The position numbers and the translations under genes are program-made. This document shows, in pieces, positions 22,935 to 33,829 of a DNA stretch of 64,000 nt. The notes beneath the pieces were generated by a model. It was not told the origin of the DNA, searched no databases, and saw only the letters and a program-made list of their open reading frames with translations. Source of the stretch: Pegoplata infirma (taxonomy: Eukaryota > Arthropoda > Insecta > Diptera > Anthomyiidae); NCBI GenBank assembly GCA_963921195.1, contig OY992536.1, positions 232,536,023 to 232,600,022 of the forward strand. The letters are read 5' to 3'. Numbering within the stretch: position 1 is the first letter of the stretch; each line of letters starts with the position of its first letter.

Positions 22935-24100
22935 AACTTTTAAGACATAATTCGATATGTGATCATAATTAGTTCTATTTTTTTTTTCAAATTACACTTT
23001 TTTTTTTGACACTTGTTTATTTTATATGGTGCTCCAAAAAAAATTAAATTGGTAGATATTGACCCTAACTTTCCCTTGATATATTCAATTGTGGGTAAAA
23101 ATACGTCTCAGAAAAATTTTGGTTGATCGGCCATGAATTTTAAAAATCGGATTACAAGAAAAAACATGATTTTTTTCTGTTTTCTTAATTTTTTGGTATT
23201 TTAAATTAAATTCGAATTCAGGCGGTTACAGAATTTTGATTTGAAGTAAAATGACTCTCTAATAAGGTATTAAAAACTAAAATCGGTTGAAAATCAGCCA
23301 AGTTATTACAACTTCCCCAGGCATCTAACGTATGGCAGACCACTTGATTAAGCAATACAATCCGATTTTTGAAATTCATTGAAATTTTCTACTGTAAAAA
23401 AATTTTTTTATTCTTCAAGTTCAAATGTAATTAGATGACAATTATTTTTCATATTGTGTTTTGCTTGCATTTTTTAAATTAATGCTAAAAATGCCTGCAT
23501 TTTCAAGACCCTTTGAAATCTCTATTTTAAATTTTTTTTTTTTTTGTTTTAAAATTTGGAAAAACCAAAAAAATATTACACTGAAACATGAATAATGAAA
23601 AAATGTTATTACAGTAGAAAATTTCAATAAATTTAAAAAAGGGATTCGTATTCTTTAATTAAGTAGTATGACACAAGATAGATGCCTGGGGAAGTAGTAT
23701 TAACTTGGCTGATTTACAACCGATTTTAGTTTTTAGTACCTTATTAGAAAGGCATTTTACTCCACATCATAATTCTTAAATAATCACTTAAATTAAAACT
23801 TAACTTAAAATACCAAAAAAATTGAGAAAACAGAAAAAAAATCATATTTTTCCTTGTAATCCGTTTTTTAAACTTCAAGGACCATGCTAAACGCCTTACC
23901 CATTTCCGATCGTCCTAAATTTTTGTGAGACGTATTTTTACCTCGAAATGAATATATCTAGGGTAAGTAAGGGTCAATATCTACCAATTCATTTTTTTTT
24001 TTTGGATCACCATATAAAATAAATCAGAGCCAAAAAATAAAAGGTGCAATTTTTATACTGTTTTTAGGCTGGTGTCTAATTTTAAAAAAGTTGCAGGACG
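22935..24100. mobile_element. Diverged palindromic element, arms about 500 bp
   Basis: Left blocks GGTAGATATTGACCC, AAAATACGTCTCA, TAAAAACTAAAATCGGTTG and CCCCAGGCATCTA reappear inverted at 23695-24000 (GATGCCTGGGG, CAACCGATTTTAG, GAGACGTATTTTT, GGGTCAATATCTACC). The centre is near 23490. The arms are visibly diverged, so this is an old insertion. End bases and TSD are not resolved. Confidence 0.6.
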
Positions 24101-25007
24101 CCACCTCAGTTTGACTATATGAGCTAAAAATTAACAAAAAAGAAAACAAGAATTACTATTTTCGTTTTCTTAAAACCAAAAATTGTAATAACTTGTGTTT
24201 GTAACTTGGCTAATAGTTCACCTCGTGGTGAATAAAACCGTTTTTCACCAGCTGGTGAATAAAAAGTAACATAATTATTTTTCAACAAAAAAAAAATTTT
24301 TTTTTTTTCATAAATTTTTTTTTCATATTTTTTTTTTTTTTCCATCAAATTTTTTTTTTCATCATTTTTTTTTCATAAAATTTTTTTTTCATAATTTTTT
24401 TTTTTCATCAAACTTTTTTTTCATAAATTTTTTTTCATCAAACTTTTGTTTTTCATAATTTTTTTTATCAATTTTTTTTTTCATCAATTTTTTTTTCATC
24501 AAATTGTTTTTTCATAAACTTTTTTTTTTCATCAATTTTTTTTTTGTTTTTTATATATATGTATATCGGCCATTCCATGAAAGAACGGCCAAAATTTGAC
24601 CTCGGGTCATCCGATTTTTATAAAACTTTTTTTTCAAGAACTCTAAGGAGCCATTAAGAGATTTTAGTTTGCGGTTTAGAAAAATTCTGAAAACATTCGA
24701 TTTTATTCGCGATTTTCATATTTTGAAAAATCAAAAAATTTAAAAAAATGGTCAACTTTGTAGATGCATATCTTGGGCAATTCTTAATGGATCTTTGTTA
24801 TTGAAAATGAGTTTGAAAGGCAATATTGTCTTATTTTACAATATTGTTTTACAAAAATATTTTAAATTCAAATATGCATTTTGTATGCAATTGCATTTTC
24901 TAAATGCATTTTTTAGGTCAAAGGGCTCACAAATATTTTTTATTATTTTTAAATTTTTGCGTTTTTTCGTTATTTTTTACTTTTTCGCCATAGAACGAAA
25001 AAAAAAC

Positions 25008-25543
25008 AAGTGAGAGTGTTAAATTCGGCTGTGCCGAATCTTTGATACCCTCCAGCATGTTAAAGTACATATAAAACAAATTTCAGAGGCGTTTTTGGGG
25101 AGGGGCTCTGTGGGGGTGTTGGGGGATACATTCCCCAACGCGATAAATGTTTACTAAATTATTTATTATGCTTTTTGAACTTTAGTTATACCATTTTCTC
25201 ATAATTTTTATGTTTTTTTTCTTTCACGCCCACAAAAGGGGGCGGGACAAAAAAAATATTTTGTGTCCCCCCAGGGTTTAACTGTATGGCTTTTAACTCC
25301 TTCTGACATAAAAAGGTTTCATTTGTTTAACAAAAATGCAAAAAAGCTGTAAAAATAGCGTTTTTAAAGAGGATTTTTTAGTTCTTTAAGGGGAAACTTT
25401 TTTGCCCCTTGTCCGACTTTACCCATTTACGAACTTAACCGGCCTATGATTATAAGACACATTCGTCCCAATTTTCAGGAGTCTAGCTCTTTTATTTTGG
25501 ACTGAATCGTGCTTTATACAGACGGACGGACGGACGGGCGGAC
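25008..25543 (-). mobile_element. DINE type C 3' part, minus strand
   Basis: Begins AAACAAGTGAGAGTGTTAAA with the hairpin ATTCGGC-TGT-GCCGAAT. It then carries CACGCCCACAAAAGGGGGCG and 'AGGAGTCTAGCTCTTTTATT' and ends in ACAGACGGACGGACGGACG. Same order as 47885-48829, inverted. It lies in the loop of the foldback element. Confidence 0.65.
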
Positions 25544-25760
25544 GAGTTTTGCAAAGTCAGTTCGGATTTCTTTTTTATAGCCCACTGAAGTTTTTATTTT
25601 TTTTTATCAAAGGCGTTTGGAAAACGCGAATTGATATATAAAACTAGGAGACACGTGTATTTTATTTTCAGCTCTACTGTCAGAATTTTTCGGTCTGGCC
25701 CATCTGTACAAAAGTGTGTCGGACGGTTTAATAAAACACTGTAATTTTCACTTGCAGAAT
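25544..25760. repeat. Composite of two transposon fragments
   Basis: 25546-25630 (TTTTGCAAAGTCAGTTCGGA to GGCGTTTGGAAAACG) is a slice of the snapback element's left arm at 13917-13996. From ACGCGAATTGATATATAAAA to GTGTCGGACGGTTT it matches 37027-37125, part of the CGGACGG family. The join at AAAACG suggests microhomology repair. Confidence 0.6.
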
Positions 25761-27320
25761 TACTTTTTTTCGCGAAAAATATATTTTTAAGTGAACATTT
25801 TTTTTTTATTTACGACATCGACCAGCAAAATTACTACGTATTCGCGAAAAAATTTTTAACTTGATCAAATTTACAAATTATGTAGGTACACTTTGCGGAC
25901 TTTCCTTGTAAATTACAGGAAAACCCAACGATAGAATTTAATTCTGATGGCGAATACAGGAGGTCAAAACATATAAAAATTAGTGGATCTGGTTTTTGGG
26001 TCAGAACCTTTTTACATTTTTTAAATGTATAATAACAGTATAACACTGTAATTTTTATTTGCGGAAATTTGATTTTTAGCGAAATTTTTTTATTGTATTT
26101 TTTAATTTTGATTAAATGTCTAAAATACGGAAGATGACAGAAAAAAAACTTTCGAAAAAAAATATTTTTTCTCTCAAAAAAAAAAATACAGCATCTTTTA
26201 ATGTTAAATATATTTATTCGAGTTTTTTAAATTTTAATTTAAAAATTATCCCAAAAGTATAAAAATATCGTTTTTATGGCACTTTAGCATACAAATTGCA
26301 AAAGTCGCGGATATTACGAAACGGCTAATAAATTATTAAATTTAGCATACTCGAATTTGGTTTACCTTGCTGGTATAATTTTCGACTTATATAATCCAAT
26401 TTAAAAAAAAAAATAAAAAAATCGAAAAATTGGGAACAAATTTCAAGTTTTGTATGGAAAAAAATTAAGTGATTTTTATAAAAAAAATAATTTAAATATT
26501 TTAACTGCGAGACCCAAAATACTATAAATGCAGGTCTTTAGTAAAAATGTTACATTTTAATTAACATGAAATATAAAAAAAATCGAAGAGGCCCTTTGAC
26601 TTAAAAAGTGCATTTTAAAAATGCAATTGCATAAAAAATGCATTGTGCAGTTCAAAATTTTTTTTCTACTAAAATATTGTAAAAGTAGACTATATTGGCA
26701 ATTAAACTCGTTTTAAACGATAAAAATCCATAAAGAATTGGCTGAGATATTAATTTACAAAGTTAACCACTTTTTCCAAATTTTTGATATTTCAAAAAAT
26801 TAAAAACGCGAATAAAATCGAGTGTTTTTAAAATTTCTATAAACTGAAAACTGAATTCTCTTAATGTCTCCTTAGAGTTCCTACAAAAAAAGTTTTGTGA
26901 TATTCAGACGACCCAAGGTCAAAAAATGCCCATTTTTGGCCGGTCTTTCCTGGAATGGCCGATATATTTTATATTTTTTTTTTGTTTTTTTTTTTATAAA
27001 TTTTTTTTTTTCATCAAAATTTTTTTTTCATATTTTTTATCATATTTTTTTTTTATCATATTTTTTTTTATCATTTTTATCATATTTTTTTTCAACAACT
27101 TTTTTTATCAAATTTTTTATTATCAATTTTTTTCTCACCAAAAAATATTATTTTTTCATATTTTTTTTCATCAATTTTTTTTTACATCAAAAAATTTTTC
27201 TTTTCAGCAAAAACTTTTTTTCATCAAAATTTTTTTTCACCAAAAATTTTGGGCTCATTAATTTTTTTTTAACATAATTTTGTTATTCGTGAAAAAAGCA
27301 TTTTTTTTTTACCAAAACTA

Positions 27321-27839
27321 CTTTTTCACCAAGTCTAAGCATTTCGCATAAAAATTTTCAATTTGTTTATCAAATGTACATAAAGAATTTTTTATACTCT
27401 CCAAAATGTAAAAACATTCTTTTGCACTCTTTTGGTTTTTTAATGGGGTCCTCGACTGATATTTCAATTCTTTTTGCATGGAATAGCAAAGTAATATAAC
27501 ATTATTTTTTCTAAAAAACTTTGCTTTGGCAAGTACACCCAAATCTTCCACAAAACATTATCATGATTTAATGTTTTGGGCAAGAGTACAAAATTCGCAG
27601 GCATTTTTTGTTTTCCATGTATAATATTATAAGAAATTTTTTGTATTTAAACTCAAAAAAATAATTGAAAAAATTAAAAAAAAAAGTTTTTTTTTTATTT
27701 TTTGCTAAATTTGTTTTTGAACGTTAAATGAGTGTATACAAAAACAAAATATGTTTTCTGTTGTTTGAAAGTGTTTACGATTTTCTAACAAAATCAATTA
27801 TGAGAAAATTGTATTTTGGCCAAAAAAGGTCTGCGAACC
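27321..27839. repeat. Flank of the host repeat, shared with 37150-37340 and 62415-62585
   Basis: 27400-27600 (GTCCTCGACTGATATTTC, AAACTTTGCTTTGGCAAGTA, TTAATGTTTTGGGCAAGAGT) appears inverted at 37190-37340. 27635-27780 (TTGTATTTAAACTCAAAAAA, ATATGTTTTCTGTTG) appears directly at 62420-62585. No credible protein. Confidence 0.5.
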
Positions 27840-27962
27840 TATAGTGCATTAGTTAACATTGTGGAGGGTATTCAAAGAATCGGCACAGCCGAATATAGCT
27901 TTCTTAATTGTTTAAACATAAAAGTTTCGACACAGCTGAATTTAACACCCCCACTTGTTTTT
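27840..27962 (+). mobile_element. Two successive DINE 3' ends
   Basis: The first is GTGGAGGGTATTCAAAG with the hairpin ATTCGGC-ACA-GCCGAAT, then TTTCTTAATTGTTT. The second starts about 27920 with TTTCGACACAGCTGAATTT and ends ACACCCCCACTTGTTTTT. No matching 5' ends adjoin. Confidence 0.5.
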
Positions 27963-28077
27963 ACAGATTCTTTTTCTTCGTAAAAATATTGGATAGATTG
28001 CATCCATGTTGTCATCTTAAAGAGTTTGTATTCAATTTCATTCGTATTCGTTCATATATATTATATTACACCATTCG

Positions 28078-29664
28078 ACAAAAATGAAAAAAGTCGTTAA
28101 ACACGATCTGGATAATATATGTTTGAAACTAGAGACTAAATGTAGTAAAACTGCATCTTCCTTTTAAAAAGACTCCAAGTTGTAGAGGATTAAATTTTAT
28201 AAACTATTTTTTTAATATTTATACTTGATGGCACTAGTGATGGTAAATGAACGAGAAGGATCCCCCCTAATTTTCCTATTTTATTATGTTTACATATCTG
28301 GAAAAAGGAGGTAAGTTACGTCGTGTAAAAAATTTATCCTTCAATATTATTTAAAATTTTCAACAAAATATTTTGATAAAGTTTTCAAATGACGTTATTC
28401 ACATTAGAGTTTGCAAATAATCGAGATGTTTCATAATCGCGATTACGATTAAAAAAATTGCCGTTAATCGAGATTATCGATTAATCGAATTTTTTTAAAT
28501 AATTTGAGTAGCAGTTGCTTTAATAAAAAAATATTTTAAACCTTACATTTCAGAACGCACAAAAATATAAAAATTAGTCCCCATCAAAAAAAAAAAAATC
28601 GAAATTTTGGTATTCTAGGTATTTTCAATATATCAAAGCGCATCGAAAGAGCACTTTTGCGAAGTTTTTGTTAAGATTATTTTGTTTAAAAACTTACAAT
28701 ATAATTTTTTTGATAAAATTTCAAACATATTTTCCTTTCTGACATCTTTACCACTGTTTAAATGATGAATAGTGATTTTTGGAAAATAGAGAGCTCCAAA
28801 GAGTGCTCTAAACAGTAACATTGCCTACAGAAATCATACCTGAATTCAGGTGGTTTGGATGCGTATTTTGACTCGTGATTCCTTTCCAAAAGCTGCTTCC
28901 AGTTCACCAAACATTTTTCAAGGGCCTCTTCAGTTGGCAAACAACGGTCATGGCTTGAAAAAATTACATTTTTGGACAACATTTTATATCCGAATTTTTT
29001 GACCAGATTTGGCTAAAGCCTTTTAAATATATTTTAAAACCCAAATTTATTGGTTACTAAGATCAGAATTTAAATTTTACTTTAAAAAAAGGAAAGTAAA
29101 ATTGGAAAAAAGTTAAATGAATCATAGGCCAACATGTTCCGGTCCAAGTAATTTTACATAGAAAAATTTGTAGTGATTGCCGTAGAATATATTCAAGAAG
29201 CTATTGCAAAAAAAGCAGTTCCACAAAAATTTTAAACGGATTTAAATTCGTTCTTAAAACAGTGTATTTCAGAGAAAATGATTAATCGTAATCGCATGAG
29301 TTTTTTGCCGATTACGATTACGATTATTTGGTGCGATTAATCGCGATTACGATTACGATTTTAATCGTTTTGCAAACTCTAATTCACATCCTTTTATTCT
29401 GATATGACAAAATAAAAAAATGTAAAAATTAGGGGAGATCCTCCTCTTTCATTTGCCATCTCCAGTGTCATCATAGGACATGTACAAATTTAAAAAACTA
29501 AAAAAAAAAATAAAATGAATCCTTTAAAACTTTGAAGTCCTTTGAAAAAGAAACAGGATCACGAAATGAAAAACTGTAAATGCAGTTTTACTCCATTTGA
29601 TCTTTACTTTAAAGACGTGTATATATCATCCAGTTCATATTTTATATTGGTTGTCGGACGGTGT
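28078..29664. mobile_element. Palindromic element, TIR ACACCRTYCGACA
   Basis: ACACCATTCGACAAAAATGA at the left and TTGTCGGACGGTGT at the right are inverted. Arms continue with AGTAAAACTGCAT, AAGTTTTAAA-like blocks and GATCC(C/T)CC(C/T)CTAATTTT. A hAT sits between the arms. Related copies end near 36930 and 37130, with a fragment at 25640-25735. The TSD was not resolved, so the superfamily is unknown. Confidence 0.55.
28405..29381. mobile_element. hAT-type element, 8-bp TSD ATTCACAT, ATTACG motif clusters
   Basis: TIR TAGAGTTTGCAAA / TTTTGCAAACTCTA with ATTCACAT at 28397-28404 and 29382-29389. CGATTA/ATTACG words cluster within about 100 bp of both ends. On the minus strand, 28633-28982 gives two overlapping frames with ordinary amino-acid composition (one contains PTEEALEKCLVNWKQLLE). 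These may be a transposase or captured-gene remnant, but no family is recognised. Confidence 0.85.
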
Positions 29665-29832
29665 TATAATTACTGGGATATACGGTGCGTATTATTAATT
29701 GAATCATGTTGTATGTCATATCAGTCATACGCCCCGTATACTAAAGTAATAATGATTATATAAAAAAAACATTCTAAACTCAAATTAATTGCTATTTATT
29801 TATATTTTAAATTATTTCTATTTATAGATGTA

Positions 29833-31490
29833 CAGCTGCGGTCAAAAAAATAGCACCAGGATAAAAAAAAATTTTCTTCGTTGGTTTTTATTTAACAATT
29901 TTAACTTATGCCACTGACAACGTGTCATAAGATACTTACATGAGTGTGAAACAATATTACATAAGAAAAGGCTAATTCGGTTTTTTATTTTATTAAAAAT
30001 TTTCAGAGTTTTTAAAAAAACTTCAAAAAGACTCAGTCAAAAAAATAGCACCACAGTACTTTTTGTATTAAAATTTAATTCTTAAATTTGAAAAACGAAT
30101 GGATTATGAATTCAGTATTGTTTTGATATTATTAAATATTAAAAAAAAAATTGTCGAGTGCTCATTGTTGACAATTGCTTCTGTACAACGCTTTTGTACC
30201 GAATTTGCGAGATTTTGGGATCTTTAATTCGAAATTGAGTTCCAGATTTGCTGAACAGCCACCCAAAGAGCTTCATTACAAGTTGGTTGTATTCGAGACA
30301 CTCCCTTCTATATAGCTGTCCATTAACTATCGATTTGGTCTAGATCTGGGGACTCACCAGGCCATTCCATCACGTTTACTTTATTGTCCAGACCCAATTT
30401 TTCGCCAATTTCCCGTCAGGCTTTGGGTAATTGTAGTGCTAAAAGACCTAAATTAATGGAATTTACTCAGAAACATATGGTAACATTACTTTCTGGAGGA
30501 TATAAACGTTAAGTGTGTATCCACGATTGTCCCAGTCCAATATGTGAGCCATGGTCCAATATATGAACCCCACTCATCAGGAGGAAAATATCCCCCACAC
30601 CATAAGCACCACTTTAAGTTATTTTTATTTCGAATTTATGATTGAATTCCGCGTTTCAGGGTCTTCTAACGTAGGTATGTGATCCTATGTCTCAAAATAA
30701 AACAACAATGGGTTTATTTGTCCATAGAACATTGATCCACTTTTAAGCTGTTCATTCTGAGTTACTGTTAGCAAACTTCAAACGACTTGCAGCATGCTTA
30801 AGTGAGAGTAGGCGCACTTTTCCGAATCTACAAGCGTTAATGTTGTCGTTTTGTAATCTTTGACAACCATTTTCGCCATTTGTTGACCTTTTTTAGCTCT
30901 GGAGCTGCCGTAGATGGGGCTTTCTTCCATTGTCATTACAAACACCTAACCACTAATGGTGACAAACATCGCTTGTGACTAAGTTTTTCAAGCTCTAAAG
31001 TTAATTTTGTTGAATTTCCAATCATTTTATAAGCACATCCAACCAATTTTCCTATTTCAGAATATGTTTTATGTTTAGAAATCATATTTTTTACAAAAGC
31101 ACGTTTTTGAGGAGTGTAATACCTTCCACGTCATATTTTTGAAAATAAATGTAAAATTTTGTAATGAATTAAATTTTTTTAAAAATAAAAACAATCTTTC
31201 TTTAATATTTAACACTTTTATTTAAATAATTAAAACAATATTAATTTTTTTAAAGAAATTTTGTCATTCGGTGCTATTTTATTGACTGCACTGATTCAGA
31301 GTTTTTTTTAAAATATCGATCATTAAAAAAGAACCGTTCACAATTTTTGGAAAAAGTAAAAATATTTAAGGGGTATATACTTAGTATAAGAGTTTTGCAT
31401 ATTTACTTTAAAAAAATACGCAAATAATATTTTGTTTTAATTGAATGAATAGAGATTTTGTCATTGGTGCTATTTTTTTGACCGGCACTG
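29833..31490 (-). mobile_element. Tc1-like transposon with IR/DR ends
   Basis: Outer TIRs CAGCTGCGGTCAAAAAAATA and (right, inverted) CAGTGCCGGTCAAAAAAATA are flanked by TA (29831-29832, 31491-31492). A second inward copy of the repeat lies about 200 bp inside each end (near 30032-30053 and 31270-31293), giving the IR/DR layout of some Tc1 elements. A decayed transposase fills the interior on the minus strand. Total length 1658 bp is normal for Tc1 elements. Confidence 0.85.
30185..31140 (-). pseudogene. Tc1-type transposase, inactivated
   Basis: Minus-strand translation in broken frames shows the parts of a Tc1 DDE transposase in order. An N-terminal helix-turn-helix region reads FVKNMISKHKTYSEIGKLVG. 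A catalytic core follows with VLWTNKPIVVLF, SHTYVRRP and SGAYGVGDIF (intact relatives usually have an acidic W(S/T)DE, here lost, and a GG.VMVWG block). The terminal catalytic block reads MEWPGESPDLDQID, where relatives read EWPAQSPDLNPIENLW. Several stops and frameshifts make it non-functional. It would have cut and pasted the surrounding element. Confidence 0.8.
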
Positions 31491-31499
31491 TATATCGAA

Positions 31500-32459
31500 A
31501 TTAAGTTATAAATATGCTGTTTTTACAACAAGTGCGCTGACGTGAAGTGTTGGCAGCCGCTGCAGACTAAGATTTTTGGATTTTTCTAGCTGAAAAAAAG
31601 TAACAATATTTAAAAATATATTTATTTTTAAACATAGATCGCTACTTGTTGCAGCGATAAAATATTTCCAAAAATTTGTTTCCTTTCATTTGCTGGGAAA
31701 TTGTGAAAGATAGTACCTTAACAGAAACTATTTTGTTTTTATGGCCCGGAGTAACAAAGTGACAGTAAAAATATACACTTTTTTTAACTAAACTACACGT
31801 TTCTCAAGGACGTAACTAACAACGTAGAAAAGAATACAACAATATTGTACAACATCTATATAAAAACCAATGAGCGAACACATACAAGATATTTTTGTAA
31901 CATTATACGAGAAGACCTCTGTTTTTTTTTGGTTTTTGTTTGTTAGTGGCAAGATGAACCCAAGAGGAGACACTTTACTAACAAAATAAACAAGCTGTAA
32001 AAAAAAAGTGAAGATGCTAAAAATACATTTAATACCAGAATCTATACAAACAAGTTTAGATGCAACCAAACAAACAACAATAAATATAACACTTTGCAAC
32101 CGGCAACAGCAGATGTAGCAACAGCAGCAACATAGTAATGGGGATTATGCATAAAAGGGTGGCACTGCATCAAATGTGGGCGGTTCAACAGAAGGTGGTG
32201 AATTAAAAATAGGAAAATCGCCACGTTTGGCATATTTGGTAACCCTGTCGTATAGTTTCTTGATAACTGAACAATTCGAAACCGTGATTTTAGTTTTTCC
32301 AAAATCAAAGATATTTCCAAAAAATGGCGCCCATGCTGGGGCCACATTCAAAATCGTAACCAGTAGACGCAGCTTTATCATAGAATGCAGAAATTATGCA
32401 TAAAAGGGTGGAAATGGAAAAATATGGCAACTCTATCGTGCAAGCGATAAATTCAGTAT
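31500..32459. other. Non-coding stretch with a 19-bp direct repeat
   Basis: ATTATGCATAAAAGGGTGG occurs at 32144-32162 and 32393-32411, bracketing 230 bp. Part of the bracketed sequence (AAAATGGCGCCCA and flank) recurs near 34995-35025, on the other side of the LINE pieces. Minus-strand frames of about 100 codons (31788-32099 and 32042-32347) are hydrophobic and match nothing I recognise. GCAACAGCAGCAACA near 32110 is typical insect intron or intergenic sequence. Confidence 0.4.
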
Positions 32460-33580
32460 TGAACTTAAGTATCAAAGAATCATTGTAGACAAAAAGCTAC
32501 TATGGAACATGAATACTCAGAATACTAGAAGGTCATTGGAAGCAACTGGGGTTTTACTCCCTGGAATGTTGATCCCTGAATGTTGGCTATCCATATGGCG
32601 AGTGGCAACCTAGAAGGCCACTCATCAAAAGGCATTTAATAGGATCCTGAGGAGAAGAGCGCTGATGATAAATAGCGCATTTCGTACCACTACAACGAAT
32701 GGTCTACTCACAATGCTTCACTTGCTGCCAGTTGGCATTCTCGCAAAACAACTAGCCAGGAACACAACAATTAGGTTTGAGGCTATCAACGTGTGGACGT
32801 ACACACCATACGGACATGCGAAAATCCTGGGGAACCACTTTGCCGCAACAAACACCCTAGTTCGAATTCGTGTTTAAAACAATGATTCTGAACAGGTCCG
32901 ATTGCATGCAAGGTCTCAACATACATGACAAGACACTTAAGGTTTCCACTGATCATTCTAGGATACCAAGTGAATATTAAATCCATAGCGGGTGTGACTG
33001 GAACTGAGAAAGAACATTGGGCGTCTCTAAATGAGATGTCAATACATTCGAATGTGCCACTCATCTGGGTGCCTGGATATATGGGTATAAATGGTAACTG
33101 TGCTACCGATAAATTGGTAAGACATGAAGGGTTCTACTTTCTGACGGTATCGATCATACGCCTGGCATCCCGTTCAATGCGAGTAAGCGGCGGAGCGAGA
33201 CTTCGCTTTAACAGTCAGCAATGACAGGTGTCGACGTGAACGCTCGTGCTCTAACACGAGGATGGTGTGTTCTTTATACGATCGCGAGTGTACGGGTAGG
33301 ATCATTGATGTCTCGGGACCAGCTATGCAACGTGGATGCAGCCATTACAAGGTACATAGTATGCTTCGGCGCACACGCCAGTAAAATAGGAATCTCTAAC
33401 AATAAGGTCATTACTAAGGAACATACGGCATCAATGTCCGGCATACTACCATCGAAAGGCCGAACATCTTAGCAGTCCGATACTGGCAGACTTGACATTT
33501 TTGTCTGGTATTGACATCAGAAGGATAAACTCGTTCATCCGCGTGAGGCCACTTGAACATTCTTTCCTATGTCTTCCTCA
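32460..33580 (+). pseudogene. LINE ORF2 C-terminal part (RT end, RNase H), inactivated
   Basis: Broken frames read in pol order. RIIVDKKLLWNMNTQNTRRS is like the L(G)V.LD.KL.W block that closes many insect LINE RT domains. Then ALMINSAFRTTTTNGLLTML, LARNTTIRFEAINVW and an RNase H block with VPLIWVPGYMGINGNCATDK, where relatives have WVPGH.GI.GNE.AD. A final LADLTFLSGIDIRRINSFIR resembles C-terminal tails. GC content is well above the surroundings. Multiple frameshifts. Jockey/I/Loa-type elements carry such an RNase H; the clade is not fixed. Confidence 0.75.
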
Positions 33581-33829
33581 CCTCATCTTTTTTTTTTTTT
33601 CTTTTAAAGGTAACACAACGTGACCACGTTCATCCAAAGATGAATTACCCAACACATATTCCGTGTATTGAAGGGTAGTTTCATAATATTCTTGACCTTT
33701 TCCTCACTTCGCACCCTAAATAGTACGTAAGTTGAGTTACTTGCGCCTCTCGGCAATTAGGATCACCTTATCATTTCTGCATCCTTTGCACATTCGGCAA
33801 TTCGTAGTGCTTCTCATCCAGTGCCGAAA

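Larger units (their letters stand above)
24566..26962. mobile_element. Foldback element, TIR TCGGCCATTCCA, TA flanks
   Basis: TCGGCCATTCCATGAAAG at the left and CTTTCCTGGAATGGCCGA at the right are inverted. About 400-bp arms follow, including GCGAATAAAATCGA / ATTCGATTTTATTCGC and GCAATTGCATTTT-type words. TA lies on both sides, but the context is AT-rich so the TSD is weak evidence. The loop holds a type-C DINE fragment and other pieces. Confidence 0.6.
24105..27320. repeat. Host repeat with TTTTTTCATCAAA array, split by a foldback element
   Basis: Left part: CAAACTGA... at 24100, TCACCAGCTGGTGAATAAAA near 24246, then an array of T-runs broken by CATCA/CATAA to about 24545. The array resumes at 26970-27310 after the 24566-26962 insertion. 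The same element is present inverted at 37150-39430, where a hAT has inserted in the array instead. Poly-Phe open frames here are artefacts of the T-rich array. Confidence 0.6.

Noticed and set aside
26897..27277. 126- and 111-codon Phe-rich frames
   Set aside because: Direct translation of a T-rich CATCA array. Equivalent frames appear wherever the array occurs.
31788..32347. Overlapping minus-strand frames of about 100 codons as a membrane protein gene
   Set aside because: Hydrophobicity follows from AT-rich codons. The two frames overlap each other and show no known motif, and one runs through a directly repeated segment.
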